From Nautilus pompilius (taxonomy: Eukaryota; Mollusca; Cephalopoda; Nautilida; Nautilidae), in the NCBI GenBank assembly GCA_018389105.1, contig JACATO010000184.1, forward strand, positions 1-64,000: a stretch of 64,000 bases of DNA, read 5' to 3'. Below, piece after piece: positions 12,401 to 24,400 of the stretch. Both the position numbers and the translations under genes were made by a program. The number at the start of each line of letters is the position of its first letter. Position 1 is the stretch's first letter. The notes under the pieces were generated by a model. That model had not been told where the DNA came from, did not search any database, and was given only the letters and a program-made list of their open reading frames with translations.

Positions 12401-15400
12401 ACTGTGAAGGAATTAAAAAGTATCTTTTTAGGGAAAAATTTGAAAGAAATTGCTATTTGAATGGATGTATTCGATGATATTCTTGATTGACCAATGTGTA
12501 TAAGCTAATTATTGTTGATAGAAGGTTAAGGGCATGTTACTGATTAAGGAGTCTACATTTCATTGTTTTAAGCAATTATTTTTTTCTTTTAATAATCAGA
12601 GTATGAGCTTTATAACTCTCAAAGCTATAAATTAATTTTGGTCATTATGCAGTACAAACTGAGGTTATTTCTTTTACTGGTTCATTTGAACCATATGATT
12701 TCTTTTATCAGCTTACTAGCACCAACTGCTACTTGCACTGGTTCATCAGTACCAAAATTATGTTACACTTTACTAACAGAACATTATTTTGCAATGATTT
12801 ATCCATAATAAGCATTAATTCCAATGGATTGCCAAACTCCCATGATAAATTCATAAGCTCACCAATTTCTGTTAATTTATCAAAGAAAGTTATTCTTACT
12901 GTTCTATTGATATCAGAAGTTCTTTAGACTGGATCTGCTATGACAAATACATCAGAAAAATTTGAAGGGTCTTACATTGGTTCTTGCACATAGAGCACTC
13001 CTGAAAATTTAATTTATGATACATACTCTGCACATTAGATTTACAACAGTAGGAGCTTATCAGAAGTAGTTTCTTTCACTGGTTCAAAAAACAGCTGATT
13101 TATCTTACAGCATGTACTTACTTCTGGTGTTATTCTTTTGGCTTCCTAAAAGTATATTTTATGTAGTCTCTTCAAACAATTTTTATCATACACTAGCTGA
13201 ACAGTAACAGAGTTTATCTATGTTGGGTGTTGATGTTTACTCCAGCTTATTAACAACAAAAATTTCTTCAGTAATTCTACAGTATTTTCTCATGCTTAGG
13301 AAGATCAGGCATTCTCTCTTGCAAAGGCATACCAATAGTGTTGTTTTTGCATAAGTTTAACAAACACTTTGCTGTGTTTCTTTTATTTTGGCTTACCCAG
13401 TATACCTTAAACTGCTTCATCTACATGTTTGTACATATGTAGCACTCAATATTTTAGTTCATCATTATGTGGAAATTCTTATAATCTATTTCATTCATTT
13501 CGTAGCCATTCTTCAAACTGGTTTAACTCTTCCTTGATTGATTTGTCTTTTCCCTTGTGGATGTTGTCTATATGCAACATTTAAATTGACCTTTTTAAAA
13601 TCAGTTTACTTTTTTACTGTTGGTTTTATGGGTGTTATACTTCAAATGAAAATTGATAAACAGTAATCTATTTTTTAATAAATTAGTATTTTGCTTACAT
13701 ATTTTTAGTTATGTATTCCATTTTGGTTATATTTACTATGTCATAATTGTTTTATCAAAATGTAAAATATACCTTAAAAAATTTAATGTTCTATTTAATT
13801 CACAATAAGATTTTATTCCTCAAAATGTAAATCTCTTATATAGTTTTTCCTTGTGAAATCTCTCTATAATTCTGAAGTATTAAGCAAAATTTAATTGAAA
13901 AATTTTAAGCCAATTTTTGCTGTATCATTTTAACGTTATTCAAGTCTAAAAGGTAAAATATTTTAAGAATGAATAATAGTATATGTGAAAGTTTTATCAT
14001 TACAATATTGCAGAATATGTTTGGTGAAATTCATCTGCCAAGAATGGATATCCTATAAACAAAAACAAACCACATTTTAATACCCTAAAATATAATTATT
14101 TAAATTAGTTTGTAGGTTGTAAAATGTTGATCAAGTTTATGCAAATATTTTTGTTCAAATGAAACCCTGCCAGATATCATTAATGGTGAGTCTGGATTCA
14201 GCCAGGTCTCACTGGACTGATCCTAAGTATTTAAAATACACTGTTACTTTTAATGCTTTCAATGATGTAATTTTCTTGTACAATACATAGAAATTTCCAT
14301 CTAATTATTTTTGTGTAAACTCACTATTACCTACAGGCTCCACTAAATCAGACGGACAATATGCTTACTACATTTTTTTGCACTAATTTATTTATTCATT
14401 TATCAGTTGCATAACAATTTTACTGCTTTAGGATAACCAACCATACTCACCTCTCAGAAGTTTTCTAACTATAATCAGTTGTCTTTTCATCTTCTGTTGG
14501 TTGCAATGTGATTAGCTGCTTATTTGCATTCGAACAAAGTTTGTATTATTAATTTATTTTATGTGGATTTTTTAATAGTTTGCTATTGTAAAACTGTTAT
14601 TTTTTTTTTTTAATTTCGGTATCTTAGTAAATAAATACTCTGTTGAAACAAATGTTCTTTTAAATATGAAATGCTTTTTTTTTCTTATTGTAATGACAAC
14701 TTATTTAAAGCTTTGAAAGCATCATTGGTGTTTGGTAAATTGGAAAAAAATGCTACTTTTATTTTTTTCTTGCTAAGATGGTTTAATATAAAGTAACAGG
14801 TATGTCAGGAGTAAATAATGTGCTATTATGATGACGTGCTAACTGAGTTGAAAGAAAAAAGGAAATCTAATTTACTGTAACAATCAGTTTTTAAAAATTT
14901 AAAGGTATAGTCATAAATGGTTATGAATCTTTAACTAAGATCCCATATGATATTTTCCATATCTTCCTTAACCTTGTATTTTATACATACATTTAAAATA
15001 GATTGAAAGATTGCATAGAGCCTGCTTGTTAGCTACATTAGCAGACAAGTGTTGTAGTGGTTTGCTCACTTCTGTTTTGGGGTTTATCCCTGACAGTATA
15101 GAGCTGTACAATAACGACACTAGAGAAGATCCTAAAATTGGTACAAAATTGGCGTCTGTTTATTAACCTTCCAATTGTGTAATACAAAGTGCATCTGACC
15201 CTTTCGTGCATCTTTTCTCCAACCTATGTGTCTGTCTTCCATAACAGGTGCCCTGTATAGAAGTCAGACTAAAAGTACAATCTAAGTATTATTTTGGATG
15301 CAGAAACTTCCAGAATATGTCAAGGTTATATGACTTAAAATTTCAACATAAATTTATATCTATATTTTAATGGTTTTACTAAAAAAGAAATAAAACATAA

Positions 15401-18400
15401 GTGGAAGGCTAAAAGTATAATCAAAGTAAATGATAAAAAAAAATTATTTTTCAAGTAAAATATAGTTTTATTTAAGAAAAGGGCTGACACAAACAGAACA
15501 TCATGAAACTCTTCTACTACATGTTAATAGAAATATTCTTATTTTAACAAGATCAGTCAGTGTATTATTATATATAACTCTACTTTGATAGATGCACATT
15601 AATAAGAACAAAGATTACCAAAAAAAAAATTATTTCCACATTAAGTGTCATTGCACCTGGGGTTGCCATATTACTCATAGACATAGTGGTGTTGTTGGCT
15701 CTCTTTAAGACAGAAGTAATCAGATATTTCAGAACTTTCTGTCTTCATCAAAGTATTGTGTACTGTATGATTTGTTTTTGGCTAACTTTGCAGTTTGTGT
15801 GCCTAATTGGCTATCCTTTCAAGCATTGAAATATATTGCTTTTTATTTTAGAAACATTACATCAGTGTTAGTTTACATCTTATCTAAGACATACAATTTC
15901 TGGTATTGCTCAGGCATACTTACTATATTAGATTGTCTTTGATTTTTGAAGGATCCATACCTACATCTGCAAGCATTCCTACTACTACTATATCTGGCAC
16001 ATTTAGTAGGCAACTAGCAACTTTATTTGGAAGAACAACTTCAGGTATGAAAACTTCTTTTCTTATTTGTTACAGTATGCTCACAGCCCCTGTAAATATT
16101 AGTCCATTATTATGTTTCTCAGTAAACTTATTTTGTTCAACTTTTTTTAGCAGATATATTGAATCACCCTGAATACCTGTGTTTTCAGTGTCTACTAAAG
16201 AAAATGGCTAGCACCTGTATGACTTAAAACTTTACAACCTTCTATAGCTACCTTAATACTAAAATGAAGGAAATGTACAAAAGATTTGTTAGACTAATTA
16301 AAACAAAGTTAAAACTAAAACCATTTACCAGTACTTATTGTAACAAATGAGAGCTAAATTTTTTTTTTTCTTTTTAAATTGTTCAAGCTTCACTGACATT
16401 TGTTTACTTAGGCATCAGGAAATTACTGCAGTTTTGAAAAAGCTATCGGTTTCTTTTTCTCTTATTCCTATTAGTCCAAAATTTTGTTTTGAAATATCTT
16501 TTTCATGCTCTTTTACATCAGATTGTGAGTCTTTTCACTAAAAAAAAAAAATCAAGAAACATTCTCTATCTTTGCTGTGCTTAAAATACTTATGTGATCA
16601 TTACAATCTGTCAGAATTAAACAATTATGCTACCCAGTATAGTAAGAAGTTTTAATCAGTGTGGGCAGCATTTGCCCAGACACTCTAAATTTCAGGTTGT
16701 AATATTTTTAGTTGTATCTCTTTCTTTTTTTTAGATTTATGTACTGTGGTGGTCTCTATGCTTCATCTGTAGGTCTTACAGTTTTACATGCATTTGTGTA
16801 AATGGATACTTTTTACTTGCTCTCCAGAATCTTACAGACTCCAGCTTTTAGTTATTGTCTTTTTTTTTTAAAACTTCCAACTGCATTTTTTGAGGGGGTG
16901 AGGTGAATAAATTTGATGGCAGAAATACTCTATAAGAGTAAATGCTTACACTATTTTTAGAAAATACTTGATGTGGTGACAAGTGAGTGTTTGAAAATTT
17001 TCTGTCTTGGACTCATCTAGCGCACATCTGTTTCTCTTGTTTAGTGCCTTTGTTTAATCACTAGCTTGCATGTTGAGCAGTTAAAACCTTTTGAAATTTA
17101 TACTGAGCTGATGTCGAACACATGCTGTCAGTATACTTTATCTGATAAGGAGTTCTACCAATTTTATTGTTTATTTGATCATTTTCTACATTACACATTT
17201 TACCCAGCAATACATTGATGTTTTTGTTGTTTTTTTTTCTACTGTTGCCATGGCAGTCTTTCATCATACATCAATTTCAAGAAAATAAAAAAAAAAAAAA
17301 ACAGGAATTTTTTACCTTCTCTTGAAAATCCAATTCAGACTGAAAGTCATTTTTAAGTATATAATTCAGAATTTAAATTAGTTTTACTATAGCTTAATGT
17401 AGCCTCACTGCTGCTTGTGTTATCACTAAATATTTTATATTTATTTAGGAATGTAACTTCAATCAAGATTGTGTAATATTAGCTATGATCAAGAAATCTA
17501 TCTCCTGTTATACAGGAACAGATCTGTCACAATAAAAGTACTATAAATAACACTACAGTTTATTTCACTCTCTTTTCTCTAGTTCTTTATTCCCTTAAAG
17601 GGTTAACTCCTTCCAAAATGTAGCTGTTTAGAACAAAAAAAATTTGTGGGATAAGAAAATCTATTTTTTTTTTTTTTTAAATTGATATAAGTTAAATAAA
17701 AATGGATGGGTGACATATTTTGTTTTATTCTGAATCAGGCACTTTCTAATCACTTATCTTGTCTAATCTAAGAAATCTGGTATATGGTATTTTTTAAACA
17801 CTTTCACCTCTACCTTGGACTTAATGGTTTCTTCCTTGACTTGTTTAACCATTTCATTGGTGCAGTTTTAATTGTCCCTGTTTGTGTGTATTAATCACCA
17901 TTCACCCAACCTGGATACCCTTCTTGCATTTTCCCTGAATAGCTTATTGACAGATGCTTAAAGTTGTCATCATACCTGGAATGACACCAAAATTATTAAT
18001 ATGCATGCAGAAACTTCTTTTCATTTGAAGGCATCAAACAACAGCACAGAATTTCCCTTGAAAAGGTCTATGAAGCATTGAAAGTCCACACTCTGTAATC
18101 AGTCATCTGGCTTTTATTTTTCTAAACTTTTATAATAGCATCTTTTGAAAAGCATTCTCTTTTTAGTATAGTTTTTATTTTAGAAGCTATGTAATTTGGT
18201 ATGTACTACTAACTTGTTAACATTTTCTAATGGAATTACATATACCTAGTGGGCTGATTTTTCTTCAAAGGCTGTGGCAGCACTACCATGCATATATTTT
18301 CTTTAATGTAAGGAATAGCTATTTTTTATTTTTAAATGATTAGCCGTCTGTGTGAAATTTGTTTTGAGAAGTGCCACATGCTTTTATTAGTTCATAAGCT

Positions 18401-21400
18401 TTGATAATACACATCTCAATGGTAACAGTTTTAGTTACTATATGAAAATCAGGAATAGATGTAGAAAGTTCTTCAATTTATTTTTCATGTTTTGACACAT
18501 TAAAAGATTTAGAGAAACACCTAGGATGGCTTTTCTTATTTCACCACTATTACTTCACTAGTGTTGAAATCACAAGCCACATTCCTATTTCCATTTTCTT
18601 CAGTGAGCAAGAAAACTTTAATTTTAAAGTTGCTGAAACAAGTTAGCTACCATGTTAAGGTAATCAGAAGAAGAACAACAACAACAGTCAGGAATGATAG
18701 TCACTTGCATAAATATTTTTCTGCTGAGAATGGAAGGGTGGAGGGAGACAATGGTTCATTTTCTTTCTAGTCATGAGGACTCCTGTGTGCTTTGATCTAC
18801 AGTGAAGACAAGTGTAAGACGCATTAAATTTAAACTAGTTTTTCTTTATTAAAAATGTCTTAGAATCTAACAAATATGGCTGGTTGTTTTTTTTTTTCCA
18901 TATGAGGAATACAATGCAAATGTTAATTATTTTAAATGGAATTTAGTAGTAAACATTCAAGGAAGACAAGTTATGTATTTCTCATTCAGTTCTATTATTA
19001 TTTTAGATTGGTAGAAGAATCTTAATTTTTAACCAAGGGTGGAAGGGAAGCTTGAGTTAACACAATTTTAATTATGAATAATTGTGTCTTGATGGTGGTA
19101 TAGCTATCTTTGACGAATTTAAAATAACAATTGCATTGCAAGAATAAGGGCTCAAACAAGAAAACTTGTTTCAATTGTGGTTAGAAGACAATGTGGTTTT
19201 AAGTTTTGTTTCAGTACTTTTTTTTTGTTATAACTTATAAAAGTTTTTTCCAGATACATGCTCGTACATAATAACTGCTACTTTTAGATAATTATTAATT
19301 ACTTTACAATTGCAACTAATTATTGTTATAATTATTTTTCTTCTCACTAGCTTGCAAATCTTTCTTATATTAGTATTCATACAGTTTTTTAGTGCATTAC
19401 CTATAGTTCTGTTTTGTCTTTTTTTAACATTATAGCTACATAAATAGACCATTAAAGTTGAAAGATAATTTCAGAGATAATTAGCTTTTTCATAGCATAT
19501 TTGTTGTTTAGTATTTTCTCACCATCATTTAAAAGATTGTAATAACTATTTCTGAGATTGCTAACAGCCAAGTTTGATTTAATAAAAGCAATTCATTTGT
19601 AGTTTTGTTAATACACTGCTTGTGTATTCTTTTTCAACTTTATAGAAATATGGAAAAATTAATTAAATATAAATAATTATTTGTAAATAATTAACATTTT
19701 AAAATTGTGTACTATTTTTTTTAGGATTCACTCCACCAGCTGTGGGAAGGTCATCTGTAGCTCCGGCTAGTCTTGTTGAAGAAAAAATTACTACACCTCT
19801 AGGTACAGACATTTGCAATAATTGTTTCTGAGATTGCTAACAGCCAAGTTTGATTTAATAAAAGCAATTCATTTGTAGTTTCGTTAATACACTGCTTGTG
19901 TATTCTTTTTCAACTTTATAGAAATATGGAAAAATTAATTAAAGATAAATAATTATTTGTAAATAATTAACATTTTAAATTTGTGTACTATTTTTTTAGG
20001 ATTCACTCCACCAGCTGTGGGAAGGTCATCTGTAGCTCCGGCTAGTCTTGTTGAAGAAAAAATTACTACACCTCTAGGTACAGACATTTGCAATAATTGT
20101 TTCTGAGATTGCTAACAGCCAAGTTTGATTTAATAAAAGCAATTCATTTGTAGTTTTGTTAATACACTGCTTGTGTATTCTTTTTCAACTTTATAGAAAT
20201 ATGGAGAAATTAATTAAAGATAAATAATTATTTGTAAATAATTAACATTTTAAATTTGTGTACTATTTTTTTAGGATTCACTCCACCAGCTGTGCGAAGG
20301 TCATCTGTAGCTCCGGCTAGTCTTGTTGAAGAAAAAATTACTACACCTCTAGGTACAGACATTTGCAATAATTGTTTCTGAGATTGCTAACAGCCAAGTT
20401 TGATTTAATAAAAGCAATTCATTTGTAGTTTCGTTAATACACTGCTTGTGTATTCTTTTTCAACTTTATAGAAATATGGAAAAATTAATTAAAGATAAAT
20501 AATTATTTGTAAATAATTAACATTTTAAATTTGTGTACTATTTTTTTAGGATTCACTCCACCAGCTGTGGGAAGGTCATCTGTAGCTCCGGCTAGTCTTG
20601 TTGAAGAAAAAATTACTACACCTCTAGGTACAGACATTTGCAATAATTGTTTCTGAGATTGCTAACAGCCAAGTTTGATTTAATAAAAGCAATTCATTTG
20701 TAGTTTTGTTAATACACTGCTTGTGTATTCTTTTTCAACTTTATAGAAATATGGAGAAATTAATTAAAGATAAATAATTATTTGTAAATAATTAACATTT
20801 TAAATTTGTGTACTATTTTTTTAGGATTCACTCCACCAGCTGTGCGAAGGTCATCTGTAGCTCCGGCTAGTCTTGTTGAAGAAAAAATTACTACACCTCT
20901 AGGTACAGACATTTGCAATAATTGTTTCTGAGATTGCTAACAGCCAAGTTTGATTTAATAAAAGCAATTCATTTGTAGTTTCGTTAATACACTGCTTGTG
21001 TATTCTTTTTCAACTTTATAGAAATATGGAGAAATTAATTAAAGATAAATAATTATTTGTAAATAATTAACATTTTAAATTTGTGTACTATTTTTTTAGG
21101 GTTCACTCCACCAGCTGTGGGAAGGTCATCTGTAGCTCCGGCTAGTCTTGTTGAAGAAAAAATTACTACGCCTCTAGGTACAGACATTTGCAATAATTGT
21201 TTCTGAGATTGTTAACAGCCAAGTTTGATTTAATAAAAGCAATTCATTTGTAGTTTGTTAATACACTGCTTGTGTATTCTTTTTCAACTTTATAGAAATA
21301 TGGAGAAATTAATTAAAGATAAATAATTATTTGTAAATAATTAACATTTTAAATTTGTGTACTATTTTTTTAGGATTCACTCCACCAGCTGTGCGAAGGT

Positions 21401-24400
21401 CATCTGTAGCTCCGGCTAGTCTTGTTGAAGAAAAAATTACTACGCCTCTAGGTACAGACATTTGTAATAATTGTTATATATATATATATATTTAAAACAA
21501 TTTGACAGGTATTTGTAAAAGCTAACATATTTGAATTTACCTTATCAATTTAAATTTATATAAAGTGCAAAAAATAAGATGTAATAAAGTTATGCATTTT
21601 AGTTTTTGCATTTCAAAAATTTTTAACAAGTATTCTTTTGTTTTACCTTTTCTTATGTTGCCTATACAGGAAGACCCCAAGTTACGTAATATGCAACTTA
21701 CGTAAACAATTCCTATAAGTCTGAAATTTACGTTACATTAGCAGAATGCTGCTGATGTCACTATGCGGTTGTTTCCGCAACTTATGCAAAGTTTCTTTGA
21801 TGCTATTATGTGATTTCTCCCTCTCTTGCATGCAGCACACGCACACACACACAAAAACACACACACGCATACACTCTCATTAGACACTACACATAAAACA
21901 TCTCGTGTATCAGTCATAGTTTTTCTTTGAAATTTTTTGTTTTCTAGTGATTTATTCACCCTAATTATGACTGGAAAATGGCAAAGAGGTGGTAAAAGTG
22001 CTGAGCCTGTGCATAAATGCACTAAAATAGACTTAGAGATGAGGATAAAGATGATAAAGAAATATGAAAGTGGACAATCTTTATGAGCCATTGCACGTGA
22101 ACTAGGTTTTTCAGTGTTGACAGTGAATACTATAGTTAAAAATGCTGTCTGCATTAAAGAACATGTGAAAGGATCTGCACCTCTAAAGTCTACAATAATG
22201 ACGAAACTGTGTGCTGGTGCTATACAAAGGTGTATTTCATTAAGTCTTTATACGATTCAAGAAAAAGCATGAAGCCTTTACACAGATATTAGTGAAAAGT
22301 ATGTGAATACTCTGAAAAGTCTTGTAGCTAGCAATGGTTTGGTTTTATAGATTTAAAAATCGTGCTGGTTTTCATAATGTTAAAGTGAGTGGTGAGACTG
22401 CTAATGGCAATGCTAGTGCAGCTGAAAAGTATCCTGATGTGTTGAAAGAAATGAAAAAGGTGGTTATATGGTGCAACAAGTGTTCAATGTTGATAAAACG
22501 GCTATTTTGGAAAAAAATGCCTAACTGCCCGTACATTTCAGTGGAAGAGAAAACAATGTCAGGGTTCAAAGCAGTGAAGGATAGACTAATGCTTTTATTT
22601 GGGGCAAATTTAGCTGGTGACATTAGGCTTAAACTATTGCTTGTTTACCATTCCGAGAACCCACTTGTGTTCAGAGGGATCAGTAAGGCAACGCTTCCCG
22701 TTCATTATCATTCAAATACAAAAGCATGGATTACCATTCCTCTATTTGAAGACTGGTTTATACATTGTTTTATCCCGGAAGTTGAAAAATATTGTAGTGC
22801 AAATAACATCCAATTCATAATTTTGCTTGTTATTGATAATGCTCCTGGCCATTCTGCTCATCTGGATGATTTTCATCCAAATGTTAGTCGTTTTTCTGAC
22901 ACCAAACACAACTTCGCTTATCCAGCCAAATGATCAGGGAGTGATAGCAAATGTTAAAGCGTATTATTTATGCGTTACTTTAACAGCAGTCACTGACAGT
23001 TACAGAGGATGGCAATAAGATGCTATGTGACGTTGGAATTTGTACAATATATACCACACATTTCTCAACATTGCAAAGGCATGGGCAGAGGTAACTGAGA
23101 CATGTTTAAACTGTGTGGAAAAAAAATGTCCCAGTACGTGCACACTTTTAAAGGATTTTAGAAGGATCAGACATACAAGGAAGTGGTAGATAAGATAGTG
23201 AGGCTCAGCTTGATCTCAAAGTCGATGAGAATGACATAGATGAGCTGATAGAATCTCATGGGAAAAAAATTATCCAATGAACATCTCATCGAATTGGAAG
23301 CAACAAAGATCTACATCACCTCATAAAAAAGGAAGTGACTCTTGCTTTCCGTGAAATTGATGCAGCTATGTTGTGATTTGAGAAAATGGATCCTGATACC
23401 TCTCACTTCTTAAAAGTTCTAAGAGGGGTGGAAGATGTGTTAGCCTGTTACAAAGAGATATGTGAAGAGAAGAAAAAGGTTACCATACAATCATCTCTCG
23501 ATTGTTTTGAAGATCGATCAACCAGAACCTTCTACCACTACTGCCCAGCCTGGTCCCTCTACCACTGCTGAAGTTGACCCTGATGACCCTGCTTCTTTAT
23601 CTGCTGCAGCATCTCCTTCCCCATCTTCTTCATATAGCAATTAAATTCATCATTCATCACAATTAAAACACCACTTCAAGCAAGCATGGATGATGTTAAT
23701 TTTAAGGTATGTACAGTGACTGCCATTACAAATTTTAATATAATTTTTCGTTGCTTATTTCTAATGAATGTATAGTACAGTATTTTTCATTAAATCATTT
23801 ATAATTCTTTATTTTCATTAAAGGTAATATACATTTCTGTACACAGCATTAGACTGTTTTTCATTAACTGTATAGTGTCTGATTTACATTTTTTTGTAAT
23901 ACGTATACTGTATATTTACACACGTATGCTGGGCGATTTCCACCTTATATAAAACTTTTGACTTACATAAGGGTCTCCGGAATGTAACCCTTACGTAAGT
24001 CGGGATCTTCCTGTACTGTATGGAACTTTTAACTTTGTTCTAGAAATGTTATTGTTGAAATAAATTCATAATGATAGAAATATTAGATAAATGTAGTGTA
24101 GCGCAGCTAGTATTTGGAGAAATGATGATGGTGCAAAAAGTTCTACTAAATGCTTGGGAAATCCTATGCTGATGGACCAGTTTGAAATAGCAAAAGTTAG
24201 TGTGCACAAGACATTTAATTGGTTTGAAATGAGGTACACATGTACAAAAAAAAAAAAGATCAGTATTTTAGATACTGAGCAACCCAAACAAACCAGATAA
24301 TCTTTAACCCTGAGGTCTTGAAGTGTGTGTTTTTAGAAGAACATGATACCTTTAAGATATCAGAATAATGTTTAAGGACATTCTTCAATAATATGACTGT

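Larger units (their letters stand above)
19541..21475 (+). repeat. Seven tandem copies of a ~275-bp exon-plus-intron unit
   Basis: Each unit is a 78-bp exon with about 197 bp of intron, including its own polypyrimidine tract and AG. Exon starts lie at 19725, 20000, 20275, 20550, 20825, 21100 and 21374. Copies are nearly identical in both exon and intron. Diagnostic bases alternate between copies, so the growth unit was at least in part a dimer of ~550 bp. Confidence 0.97.

Noticed and set aside
19541-21475. CRISPR-like or satellite array
   Set aside because: Units are 275 bp with both exon and intron conserved and animal splice sites; nothing like short repeats with variable spacers.
21738-22154. 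138-codon minus-strand frame with a Cys/Val run
   Set aside because: The run comes from a (CA)n microsatellite within the Tigger element; antisense to its 5' region.
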